From the NCBI GenBank assembly GCA_041738275.1, contig JBGSQD010000210.1, positions 1 through 22,606 on the forward strand: 22,606 nucleotides of DNA, given 5' to 3'. The stretch's first letter is position 1; each line of letters begins with the position of its first letter. The DNA comes from JACPFJ01 sp041738275. Its GTDB lineage: Bacteria; Desulfobacterota; Desulfuromonadia; Geobacterales; Pseudopelobacteraceae. The position numbers and the translations under genes were made by a program. A model generated the notes under the pieces. It searched no databases. It had not been told where the DNA came from and saw nothing but the letters and a program-made list of their open reading frames with translations. Below, one piece after another: positions 14,192 through 22,041 of this stretch.

Positions 14192-14920
14192 ATGCCTGGA
14201 GAAGAGTACGGTATACTTGGAGGAGCCCGTGGCGGTTTGGATGAGAACGGGGTGATTGTCGCGGAAACCGGTTCAATCGGAATGCTGGCAGTTCATACGC
14301 ACGCGGATCTGCCTCGCCCGGCTAACACGTCCGAGTTCCAATTGAGACGCTTCGGCGACACCGAGATTGGTTTTTGCTGCGACAGTTACACGGCAAATTC
14401 CAGCCGTAGCGTCACCGAGATCCGGACGATGATGAAACATTCAGGAGCTAGTGCTTGTGTCCTCGTCGGCTACCAGGTCTCATTTCCTCCCCGTCATCAA
14501 GGCTGCAGCAATTTTCAGGCATACTGCAGGCTGACAGTCACCGGTCCATTTCTTCCAAAAGAGGTGGCGGAAAAAAGTGCCCAGGAGCGACCCCGACCGC
14601 CCCATGAAAATCCCCCGCCGGCAGACAGGTGGGAAAAGGCCCTGGCACGACTTCTTCAGCACGAGGTAGGACACATTACCAAGGCATGGGCCGATCTTCT
14701 TGATGCGAATTTCGAATTTGAACAGAAATTGGATGTTGATAACCTGACCTACGAGGTCTTTTCAAAAGTGGTAAGAGAAAGTGAAAACACCATGAAACTT
14801 GTTCTGCCTGCTTCAGCCATATCATGGGACAACAGTGACCTGGCCGACACTGAACAATATATCAAGGATCCCTTGTGGATCTATATGCCCATCAAAAAAC
14901 AGGGTGAAACCCTGAACTGA
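14192..14920 (+). CDS. Putative zincin-like protein (HExxH), possible T6SS cargo
   Basis: 242 residues, ATG at 14192 with GAGGTG at 14181-14186, no signal peptide. The motif LLQHEVGHITKAWADLL (His157, Glu158, His161) is an HExxH zinc site in a helix, preceded by RWEKALARL. This resembles the R..L..HE.GH arrangement of DUF922-type secreted zinc proteases. A later WDNSDLADTEQY segment could supply a third ligand (uncertain). The N-terminal half has several Cys (Cys62, Cys63, Cys89, Cys105, Cys112) and no known domain that I can name. It sits directly after the PAAR-like gene, a frequent effector position. No immunity-like gene separates it from the next gene, so it could be a toxin without adjacent immunity, or a cell-wall or tip-maturation factor. 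Confidence 0.55.
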   Translation: MPGEEYGILGGARGGLDENGVIVAETGSIGMLAVHTHADLPRPANTSEFQLRRFGDTEIGFCCDSYTANSSRSVTEIRTMMKHSGASACVLVGYQVSFPPRHQGCSNFQAYCRLTVTGPFLPKEVAEKSAQERPRPPHENPPPADRWEKALARLLQHEVGHITKAWADLLDANFEFEQKLDVDNLTYEVFSKVVRESENTMKLVLPASAISWDNSDLADTEQYIKDPLWIYMPIKKQGETLN

Positions 14921-14959
14921 CGGGAATGCGCATCATCATTAGAGATGCAGGTAACAATA

Positions 14960-16477
14960 ATGGCTTTTGAATCCAGTGTGATCATAAAAGATTTGAGCAA
15001 TAATGCCACCGGTGAGGAGATGCGTTTTACCGATTCCTTCACCATTGGTCGCAGTAAGGAGTGCGACATTACAATCAGTAATAATGCTGTCAGCCGAAAG
15101 CACACACGCATTGAATATGATGGCAACAGATGGCTGGTGATGGATCTTGGCAGCGGCAACGGGACGTTTGTCGATGGTGAAAGGGTTGAGGAAGCTATTC
15201 TTCCTGAAATTGCGCTGATTGAACTGGGAAAGGGCGGCCCCCAGCTGTCGCTCAGGGTTACAGCACCTGAAAAGCCTCAGGTTAACGATGAGCCGGTTTT
15301 GGAAACAGTACAGCTACACGCTGAGCAGAGTAAACGCGCAGACTTTGCCACTGAAACCCAGGTAATCAGGCATTATCTCTCTGATTCAGAAGATGCCGGC
15401 GAGCAGACGATGATGATCCGTCGTGCCTTCAACCGGGCCCACAAGACCAGGTCAAAGAAATACAAATACCTGATCGGCTTGGCAGTGCTGCTGCTGTTTG
15501 TGGCGTGTGGTATCATTATTTACCAGAAGAATAAACTGGATAAGATGCGCACCACGGCGCAGAATATTTTCTACCTGATGAAGGAGCAGGACGTTCAGAT
15601 TGCCAAACTGGAAGATGTCGTACTGTTGAACGCCAATCCGGCGCAGATTGCGGAGCTCCAGGCAAAAAGGAACAAGTCCGAGGGGATGGAAAAAGAGTAC
15701 GACAAGTTTGTCAAGGAGTTGGGCGTTTATACCAAGCTTTCAGAAGAGGATCGCATCATATTGAAGATTGCCAGGGTGTTCGGAGAGTGCGAACTTGCCA
15801 TGCCCAAAGACTTCGTGAATGAGGTCAAACGGTACATATCAATCTGGAAATCCACGGACCGTCTGCAGACCTCGCTCCGCAGGGCAGAGGAAAAAGGATA
15901 TACGACGCTGATAACGCAGATGCTTAAGGAAAATAATCTCCCTTATCAGTATCTTTTCCTTGCCATGCAGGAAAGCAATTTTGATGAACGGGCAGTGGGG
16001 CCTCCTACCCGTTTCGGTCATGCAAAGGGGATGTGGCAGTTTATTTCCCTTACAGCAAACGACTACGGGCTCCGAATCGGCCCCAAGTTCGACAAACCGG
16101 TATATGACCGCCTTGACGAGCGATTCGACTATCTGAAGGCAACCAGGGCTGCGGTCCGGTACCTGAAAGACCTGAACAGCACCGATGCACAGGCATCAGG
16201 TTTGATGGCCATGGCTTCATATAATTGGGGTGACGGCAACGTCCGCAAGATGATAGGCAGGATGCCGGAAAACCCCCGTGATCGAAATTTCTGGAAGCTG
16301 CTGGCGCAGAAAAATATTCCCCAGGAAACCTATGACTACGTGTTCCTGATCTTTTCCGCTGCAGTCATATGCGAGAATCCGCAATTGTTCGGATTCAACC
16401 TTGCCGGGGTTTCGCTTCCACTTACTTCGGCGCTGCCTGCGCAACTCCGTTCTCTGCCCATGGGGCAAAGCTCCTGA
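14960..16477 (+). CDS. FHA-transmembrane-lytic transglycosylase protein
   Basis: 505 residues from the ATG at 14960 (AGG at 14949-14951); an upstream in-frame ATG at 14945 has no SD. FHA domain (~5-100: FTIGRSKECD, VSRKHTR, DLGSGNGTFVDG), Thr-containing linker, a single transmembrane segment (~170-187), a coiled coil (~200-260) and a periplasmic SLT domain (~325-470). Catalytic Glu338 lies in AMQESNFDE, with GMWQFISLTANDYGL and AMASYNWGDGNV as the family's later motifs. SLT enzymes cleave the MurNAc-GlcNAc bond with 1,6-anhydro product. This architecture would let a cytoplasmic phosphorylation event act on a periplasmic cell-wall cutter that opens peptidoglycan for T6SS assembly. The cytoplasmic FHA/outside SLT topology agrees with the positive RSKKYKY before the membrane segment. 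Confidence 0.88.
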   Translation: MAFESSVIIKDLSNNATGEEMRFTDSFTIGRSKECDITISNNAVSRKHTRIEYDGNRWLVMDLGSGNGTFVDGERVEEAILPEIALIELGKGGPQLSLRVTAPEKPQVNDEPVLETVQLHAEQSKRADFATETQVIRHYLSDSEDAGEQTMMIRRAFNRAHKTRSKKYKYLIGLAVLLLFVACGIIIYQKNKLDKMRTTAQNIFYLMKEQDVQIAKLEDVVLLNANPAQIAELQAKRNKSEGMEKEYDKFVKELGVYTKLSEEDRIILKIARVFGECELAMPKDFVNEVKRYISIWKSTDRLQTSLRRAEEKGYTTLITQMLKENNLPYQYLFLAMQESNFDERAVGPPTRFGHAKGMWQFISLTANDYGLRIGPKFDKPVYDRLDERFDYLKATRAAVRYLKDLNSTDAQASGLMAMASYNWGDGNVRKMIGRMPENPRDRNFWKLLAQKNIPQETYDYVFLIFSAAVICENPQLFGFNLAGVSLPLTSALPAQLRSLPMGQSS

Positions 16478-16487
16478 ATCCAGCACA

Positions 16488-17237
16488 ATGAAAGAACAGA
16501 CCATGATAATTCTCGAAATAGTTGGATTGACAGATATGGGCCTGCGCCGCTCGAACAACGAGGACGCCTTTATTGTCCTGCAGGACAAGTGGGTAACCGC
16601 CGTGGCCGACGGTATGGGTGGTGCGGCGGCAGGGGAGGTCGCCAGTAAAATATTCGTCACCGTGGTTCGTGAAAGTTTTGCTGATGCAGCAGTATCATCG
16701 GAGGAAGCGGCGTACCAACTTGTCCAACAGGTTTTCAGTGCGGCCAATGAGCGGATTATCGAACATGTTGCCAAAAACCCTGCCGATGCAGGAATGGGGT
16801 GCACTGCAGAACTGCTGACTTTTGTCGATGGCCGCTACATTATCGGCCACGTTGGCGACAGCAGGATCTACCTCTTCAGAAATGGCAATCTGCGGCAATT
16901 GACAAGGGATCACTCACTGGTGCAGATGCATCTCGATGGAGGCATGATCACTGCAGAAGAGGCCAGGGTTCATCCGAAAAAGAACATCGTGCTAAGAGTT
17001 GTCGGCATGGAACAGGATTTCTCACTGGATATCCTGCGCGGCAATTCATTCCCAGGCGACCTGTTTCTCCTCTGTTCCGACGGGTTGTCGGATATGATTG
17101 ATGATAATGCAATCCTTGAGATTCTTTTGTCCTCATATTCTCTTGAGCAAACGGCTAATAAACTGGTAGAATCGGCCAAAGAAGCGGGCTGTAAAGACAA
17201 TATCACCGTTGTCCTCTGTCAGGTCAAGCAGACATGA
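16488..17237 (+). CDS. pppA: PP2C-family Ser/Thr protein phosphatase (PppA-like)
   Basis: 249 residues from the ATG at 16488; another ATG at 16503 is equally possible, and SD signals are weak for both. The open frame further upstream only overlaps the previous gene. All PP2C metal-binding motifs are present: RRSNNEDAF (Asp26), VADGMGGAAAGE (Asp41-Gly42), GHVGDSRIYLFRNG, LLCSDGLSDMI (Asp198) and GCKDNIT (Asp237). It is a soluble cytoplasmic enzyme that would dephosphorylate targets of the kinase at 18160, including FHA-linked proteins, as PppA does in the Pseudomonas T6SS threonine-phosphorylation pathway. The symbol is given by role. It overlaps the next gene by four bases. Confidence 0.9.
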   Translation: MKEQTMIILEIVGLTDMGLRRSNNEDAFIVLQDKWVTAVADGMGGAAAGEVASKIFVTVVRESFADAAVSSEEAAYQLVQQVFSAANERIIEHVAKNPADAGMGCTAELLTFVDGRYIIGHVGDSRIYLFRNGNLRQLTRDHSLVQMHLDGGMITAEEARVHPKKNIVLRVVGMEQDFSLDILRGNSFPGDLFLLCSDGLSDMIDDNAILEILLSSYSLEQTANKLVESAKEAGCKDNITVVLCQVKQT

Positions 17238-18163
17238 AACCGGTCATTTCCATCGGAATACCCCTGTTGCTGCTCTTTTTTTGTGGCAACATCTTCGGTG
17301 AGGGGGTGATCAGCATCGGCAGCTACACCCTCCCTATCGTTGAGACGGAGGCACTGTTTTCCAGATGGTTACAACAGGAGAATTACTCCGTTACTTCAAA
17401 AGATCTTGCAAACGGAGAAGTTGTGCTGCAGGGTATTACGGCCGGGAAACAGGTGAAAGTCCTGCTCAGGCCCCATTCTTCCCTGGGTACGGAAATTGAT
17501 CTGCTGGATGCATCTTCAATGGAGGGCGTGTCTACGCTCAGAAAGTCCTGGGAATCGTTCCTGGCGAGATCAGGGCAGACTCGTGGCATTGAGATCCCCG
17601 AACCTGTCAGGTCGCTGGCCGATGCGGTGGTATGTATCAGTGCCCCGCCGGCGGACAGTAAAAAAATAAATTTTACCGGATTTCTCATCGATCAGAGGGG
17701 TACCGTTCTCACCATAGCTCATGACTTCGATGAACTTCGGGATTTCAAATTAAGCTTCTCCGGAGAGGGAGGGGTAGAAGGGCGTGTGGTTAAAAGCAAT
17801 GCAGCCAAAGATCTTTCGATCATAGAGTCCAATTACAGGGGAAATAGCAGGTTCTTTTCCCTGAAAGAGGGGCGCACCAGGTTGAACCTGGGTGATCGTA
17901 TCTTCATGTTATGCTGCAGCAGCACCGGAAGCGTACAGATTCAGTCAGGCACTGTCGACAAGCCGAAGGCAACGGTTAGCGGCCAGACGTTGTTGCAGGT
18001 CAAGCTGGAGCAGGTATTTTTCGGCAGCAGCGGCAGTCCGGTAGTTGATGCAAACGGCAGGCTTGTCGGGGTGGTGAAGGGTCGATTCAGGGGTGCGAAT
18101 TCACGGGGATTCCTGGTGCCGCTTGACACAGTTCGTTCTTTCGTGGGATTGGGGAAAAAGTGA
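17234..18163 (+). CDS. Periplasmic trypsin-like serine protease in the kinase operon
   Basis: 309 residues with an N-terminal signal (MKPVISIGIPLLLLFFC..., cleavage near GNIFG-EG). Residues ~125-305 form a trypsin-fold domain with a complete apparent triad: TIAHDF (His163), KDLSII (Asp193) and GSSGSPVVD (Ser268), plus a later GRLVGVVKG strand. This is the S1C/HtrA-like order, but there is no PDZ domain. Residues ~25-115 are a separate N-terminal domain of unknown kind. The gene is locked between phosphatase and kinase by four-base overlaps on both sides (ATGA and GTGA), so the protease is made with the two signalling enzymes. It may process an envelope signal for the kinase, or act on T6SS envelope parts; both are inference. 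Confidence 0.82.
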   Translation: MKPVISIGIPLLLLFFCGNIFGEGVISIGSYTLPIVETEALFSRWLQQENYSVTSKDLANGEVVLQGITAGKQVKVLLRPHSSLGTEIDLLDASSMEGVSTLRKSWESFLARSGQTRGIEIPEPVRSLADAVVCISAPPADSKKINFTGFLIDQRGTVLTIAHDFDELRDFKLSFSGEGGVEGRVVKSNAAKDLSIIESNYRGNSRFFSLKEGRTRLNLGDRIFMLCCSSTGSVQIQSGTVDKPKATVSGQTLLQVKLEQVFFGSSGSPVVDANGRLVGVVKGRFRGANSRGFLVPLDTVRSFVGLGKK

Positions 18164-19383
18164 AAATAGGAAGATACCAGATAAACGGAGAAATCGGCAG
18201 GGGGGCAATGGGCGTTGTGTATAATGCCCATGACCCGAACCTCGATATCGTCCTTGCGTTGAAAGTCCTCAGGAAGGACAGGCTGACCAACGAGCCTTTC
18301 GTTCGCAGGTTCATGGCTGAGGCCCGTGCGCTCGGCCGCCTTGACCACCCTGAAGTCGTCAGGGTGTACAATGTCGACCGGGACGGCGAGGAGGTCTATA
18401 TTGCCATGGAATTCATCCAGGGCGAGCCGATCTCTTCGCTGATGAAAAAGCAGGAGTTCAGCCCTGAAGCAATAGCTGATTTCGGTGCGCGTATGGCTGA
18501 AGCACTGGACTACGCGCACAAAAAGGGGATCATCCACAGGGATGTCAAGCCCAGCAATATTCTCTGCACTCCGGATGGAAAACTCAAAATCACCGATTTC
18601 GGGATTGCCCATATAGAGGACCCATCAGGGGTTGAGGAAACACAGGCTGGTGAGATTCTCGGCACACCGGCCTACATGTCGCCTGAGCAGGTGCTCGGCC
18701 GGCCGGTGGATGGCAGATCAGACCTCTTTTCCCTGGGCATCATTCTGTACGAAATGGCGACCGGCTCACGCCCGTTTCAGGGGCAGGGAATGAATGCCAT
18801 CTTCAACGCCATAACCAGCGAAGAGCCCCCACCGATTCACACCGTCAACCAGAAGATTCCCAGGCCTTTGTCCGATGTTATAATGAAATGTCTCTGCAAG
18901 TCTCCGGACGGGCGATATGCCGATGGCAGGGCACTTTCTGCCGCCTTGCGCTCAACTGTTGCAGTTGCAGCACCGATTGCCCCGGTAAATCCGGTTTCAG
19001 CAGAAAAATCCAAAAGCAGCGCTCCGGTGATGATCATAGCCGGCTCCCTTGTTGTGGTGTCTATTATTGTTTTCCTGTTTATCGGGCGTTCTTCGTCACC
19101 TCCGGTTCCAAATGCGGTAACCGGTGGTCAGCCGCAGGCGCAACAGGCCGCTGTTGAGCAGAAATCCGCCCGGCTGAAAGCCGAGAGTACACCTTCCGGC
19201 GCGACACTCTACGTGGACGGCATCCACATGGGATTTACTCCCAATACAGTTTCGCTTGAGCCGGGTAAACATGAACTTATTATGAGCCTTCCCAATCACG
19301 ACAAGTGGGAAGCGCAGGTTGAATTGGAAAAGGACACGGAAACCCCGGTTTCAGGTACTCTCACACCAACAGGAAAGAATTGA
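18160..19383 (+). CDS. ppkA: Transmembrane Ser/Thr protein kinase with PEGA domain (PpkA-like)
   Basis: 407 residues, GTG start at 18160 overlapping the preceding stop (GTGA). Hanks-type kinase domain (~5-265): GRGAMGVVY P-loop (13-21), Lys35 in ALKVL, HRDVKPSN (Asp128), DFG (146-148), GTPAYMSPEQ and RSDLFSLG. Single transmembrane segment (~289-309), a Pro/Gln-rich spacer and a periplasmic PEGA domain (~338-400: ESTPSGATLYVDG, FTPNTVSLEPGKHEL). All catalytic residues are kept. In T6SS loci PpkA phosphorylates Fha proteins to switch on assembly. Here likely substrates are the FHA proteins at 5600 and 14960. The PEGA domain may sense the envelope or peptidoglycan. Symbol given by role; the C-terminal sensor differs from Pseudomonas PpkA. 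Confidence 0.9.
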   Translation: MKIGRYQINGEIGRGAMGVVYNAHDPNLDIVLALKVLRKDRLTNEPFVRRFMAEARALGRLDHPEVVRVYNVDRDGEEVYIAMEFIQGEPISSLMKKQEFSPEAIADFGARMAEALDYAHKKGIIHRDVKPSNILCTPDGKLKITDFGIAHIEDPSGVEETQAGEILGTPAYMSPEQVLGRPVDGRSDLFSLGIILYEMATGSRPFQGQGMNAIFNAITSEEPPPIHTVNQKIPRPLSDVIMKCLCKSPDGRYADGRALSAALRSTVAVAAPIAPVNPVSAEKSKSSAPVMIIAGSLVVVSIIVFLFIGRSSSPPVPNAVTGGQPQAQQAAVEQKSARLKAESTPSGATLYVDGIHMGFTPNTVSLEPGKHELIMSLPNHDKWEAQVELEKDTETPVSGTLTPTGKN

Positions 19384-19394
19384 GGGAAATGGCT

Positions 19395-21332
19395 ATGAAG
19401 AAAATCATCGTTTGTTTCATGGCGGCATTGACCGTCTGTCTGCTTACTTCTTCCAATGGTTTTGCCGAGGTTAAAACCGGGGCGGTTGCCCCTGCGTTTG
19501 AGCTGAAGGATGTCAACGGCAAGTTGTACTCACTTTCCCAAATGAAAGGTTCTCCGCTGACAGTAGTCTATTTCTTCGATGTGGATTCAAGATCGAGTCA
19601 GGAAGGTCTCCTGAGCATCAACAATCTTGTGGCCTCGACGAAGTCCAGCCTCAAGGTTATTGCCATAACCGGGTCTCCGAGGGAGAAAGTTGCTCAATTC
19701 GCCAAGAACAACAAACTATCGTTTCCGGTACTTCTCGATTCCGGACCGGTCAGAACTGAATACAAGGCCCGGCAGATCCTTCCGGTCATCTGTACCTTGG
19801 GACCAGGTCTGATGGTTTTTGATTATTTCCAGGGGGGTGGAAAGACGACGGAAAAAATGCTTGCCCGTCTTGCCGAGCGTGAGCTTCAGAGGAAAAACAC
19901 CGTTGTGGCAAAGGCGATCAGCAAGGAAGTAGCAAGGAAGCACCCAAAGAATCTGGAGGCCAGGAAGGTTGTCGCGGCTGTCTCGACCAGGAGTGGTAAT
20001 CTGAAGGAAGCCGAGGCAGAGTGCCGGAATATCATGGATGATGGAGCAGAAGGGGAGGCGCAGGGCAAGGAATGCCTGGCTCAGGTATATCTGAAGAAAG
20101 GCAAGTATGACGACGCCCTGAAGTTGGCCAGAGAAGTGGAAAAGCTGGCTCCGGATCGGTCATTTGCCAATGTCATCAAGGGTGATGCCCTGTATGCAAA
20201 GAATAAAAAGGCAGAGGCCAAGATAGAGTATGAGAAGGCAACGAAGAAAAAAACAGCTGCTCCGTACCAGGAGGCAGTGGCATACAACCGACTCGGCCGA
20301 ATGAATGATGCGGCAGGCAAGAAGAAAGAGGCTCAGGCTCTGTTTGACAAGGCTGTGGCCATTGATCCCTATTATGTCGAGGTTACCACGAACAAGGGTT
20401 TGAGTTATGAATCAGAGGGCAAGTGGGACCAGGCTCTGAAGACATACCGTCAGGCGCTGGAAATCGACAAAAACGATACCTATGCAAGCGCCCTGGCGAG
20501 AAGGGCCCAGGAAATGCTGGATTTGCAGAAAGATTCCGACCGTTCGAAAAGGATCGACCAACTGGTCAAGGATCTGGCCGCACGCTACAAAAGCCAGAAA
20601 ACAGACACCAAGCATGATGATGACTGGACCTCGCGGCCAATGGTTATTACATTCCTCGATTTCGAGGAAAAGGGGGGAATGGTTGAGCGGAGCGGCATGT
20701 CAGCAGTATTTTCAGCCGAGTTGACCAGATATCTCAACGCGTCTGGAAGGGTCAAGGTTGTGGAGCGCGCACTTATGGACCGTTTGCTTAGCGAGTTGAA
20801 CATAGGAAGTTCCGAACTGGCGGATCCTGCTACAGCACTGAAACTTGGAAAGGTCCTTGCGGCAAAGCTGATTGTTACCGGTTCGCTGGTTCATCAGCCG
20901 CAGGCTTCGGCGATTTCCTTCAGGCTTATCGATACCGAGACGTCGGACATTCCTCAGACAACCATCAAGCAGCTTGGCCCCACGTCTGTATTTGATCAGG
21001 AGCTTTTCCAGTTCAACCGGGACATCCTGAAGACCGTTATCACCAAGTATCCTCTGCGCGGCTATATCGTCAAGACTGCCGACAATGAGGCTGTAATCAA
21101 TATCGGCTCCAGTCAGGGTGTTGTAACCGGGACCGCTTTCGATCTGCTGGAGGATACGAAGCCTATCGAATATAAGGGGAAAATCCTGCGCTCTGCACCC
21201 AAGGTCATCGGGCAGCTCGAGGTGGTACGTGTAGAACAGGATCTGGCTTATGTCAAGCCAATCAACAAACAGACGCACCTGACTGCTGATGCCAGAATAC
21301 AGGAACGCCTGGTCGAATCGGCTGGTCGTTGA
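19395..21332 (+). CDS. Exported redoxin-like/TPR/CsgG-like multidomain protein
   Basis: 645 residues from the ATG at 19395 (GAGG at 19382-19385); ATG at 19389 and TTG at 19380 are upstream alternatives. Signal peptide MKKIIVCFMAALTVCLLTSS, likely cut after NGFA (residue 24). Residues ~26-165 have an AhpC/TSA-type thioredoxin fold (GAVAPAFELKDVNGKLYSLSQ), but the position of the catalytic Cys pair reads DVDSRSSQE, so no redox pair remains. TPR-type helices fill ~185-375, then a CsgG/TolB-N-like domain (~415-525: VERSGMSAVFSAELTRYL, VVERALMDRLLSEL) and a C-terminal beta domain resembling FlgT-C (GSSQGVVTGTAFDLL). A periplasmic scaffold rather than an oxidoreductase is inferred. It sits between the kinase and a related CsgG-like lipoprotein. 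Confidence 0.78.
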   Translation: MKKIIVCFMAALTVCLLTSSNGFAEVKTGAVAPAFELKDVNGKLYSLSQMKGSPLTVVYFFDVDSRSSQEGLLSINNLVASTKSSLKVIAITGSPREKVAQFAKNNKLSFPVLLDSGPVRTEYKARQILPVICTLGPGLMVFDYFQGGGKTTEKMLARLAERELQRKNTVVAKAISKEVARKHPKNLEARKVVAAVSTRSGNLKEAEAECRNIMDDGAEGEAQGKECLAQVYLKKGKYDDALKLAREVEKLAPDRSFANVIKGDALYAKNKKAEAKIEYEKATKKKTAAPYQEAVAYNRLGRMNDAAGKKKEAQALFDKAVAIDPYYVEVTTNKGLSYESEGKWDQALKTYRQALEIDKNDTYASALARRAQEMLDLQKDSDRSKRIDQLVKDLAARYKSQKTDTKHDDDWTSRPMVITFLDFEEKGGMVERSGMSAVFSAELTRYLNASGRVKVVERALMDRLLSELNIGSSELADPATALKLGKVLAAKLIVTGSLVHQPQASAISFRLIDTETSDIPQTTIKQLGPTSVFDQELFQFNRDILKTVITKYPLRGYIVKTADNEAVINIGSSQGVVTGTAFDLLEDTKPIEYKGKILRSAPKVIGQLEVVRVEQDLAYVKPINKQTHLTADARIQERLVESAGR

Positions 21333-21333
21333 T

Positions 21334-21816
21334 ATGAGGCTGTTTGGATTGATACTGCTCCTCGTTGTGCTGCTGCTGAATGCCGGGTGTTCCGGTATGC
21401 AGCCTGTCAGCAAAGGACCGCCCGGCGTTGCTGTCTGGGAACTGGAAGATATCTCCGCCGAGGGACCGCTTGCCAATGCCGGTGAGCTGCTGGCCGCGCA
21501 GATAGCGGTTACACTTGCTAATCAGGGCAGATACGTCGTTGTGGAACGCTACAGGCTTGTCAGGATACTCGAAGAACAGCATTTGTCAGCAACATCGCTC
21601 ACAGACCGTCAGACACAGCTGAGGCTCGGCGAATTGATTGGAGCCAGGTTCATGGTATTCGGAGGTTATCAGGTTCTTGGCGACAAGGTGAGGCTTGACA
21701 TTCGACTGGTGAATGTTGAAACCGGGAAAATCAGCAAGGCTGTCAAGAAGGTTGTTGCCTCCTCAGACCTTCAGACCCTGCTTGATGCAGCAAAATCAGC
21801 AGCAGAAGAGTTGTAG
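21334..21816 (+). CDS. CsgG/FlgO-like lipoprotein
   Basis: 160 residues from the ATG at 21334, one base after the previous stop; an open frame starting at 21289 overlaps that gene and would bury the signal. Lipoprotein signal with LNAGC lipobox (Cys19 by count from MRLFGLILLL). The mature domain (~30-125) has the CsgG/FlgO look: GVAVWELED, AAQIAVTLANQGRYVVVERYR, LRLGELIGARFMVFGGYQV, DIRLVNVETGK. The same pattern appears in the CsgG-like part of the preceding protein. No hydrophobic pore segment is evident, so it is more like a FlgO/TolB-N type module than a full CsgG pore. A membrane-anchored partner of the protein at 19395 is likely. Last gene of the operon, followed by a terminator. Confidence 0.78.
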   Translation: MRLFGLILLLVVLLLNAGCSGMQPVSKGPPGVAVWELEDISAEGPLANAGELLAAQIAVTLANQGRYVVVERYRLVRILEEQHLSATSLTDRQTQLRLGELIGARFMVFGGYQVLGDKVRLDIRLVNVETGKISKAVKKVVASSDLQTLLDAAKSAAEEL

Positions 21817-21820
21817 CGAT

Positions 21821-21872
21821 TGCTCTCATGCCATTGATGACGTAATTCGTGTTAATCAATGGCATGAGAGCA
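21821..21872 (+). terminator. Intrinsic terminator closing the T6SS operon
   Basis: A perfect 18-base inverted repeat, TGCTCTCATGCCATTGAT at 21821-21838 and its reverse complement at 21855-21872, encloses a 16-base loop and is followed by TAATTTTG. It begins five bases after the last gene's stop. The T-tract exists only on the + side, so it mainly ends rightward transcription. The long perfect stem could also be a protein-binding site. Bases 21873-22041 after it contain no recognisable gene. Confidence 0.75.
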
Positions 21873-22041
21873 TAATTTTGTGAAACCGACAACACGCTCA
21901 AATGATATTAATCAGAATATGAAGAATTAAACCTGCGACGATTATTTCCCCGGCCCACCGCAAGAAGATTTACTCCATTTCCCCCCGGTTGCCTTTGTGA
22001 CCCTCGATGTACAATCAGATCAAAATTATCGTTTCAAGGCA

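Noticed and set aside
16401..16487. N-terminal extension of the PP2C gene into the lytic transglycosylase gene
   Set aside because: It overlaps the previous coding sequence, and the extra residues do not match PP2C proteins, which begin close to the first conserved strand.
16488..21816. Reading the kinase block as a full TagQRST-type pathway
   Set aside because: Only kinase and phosphatase match that pathway; the protease, redoxin/TPR/CsgG-like protein and lipoprotein do not resemble TagQ, TagR, TagS or TagT.
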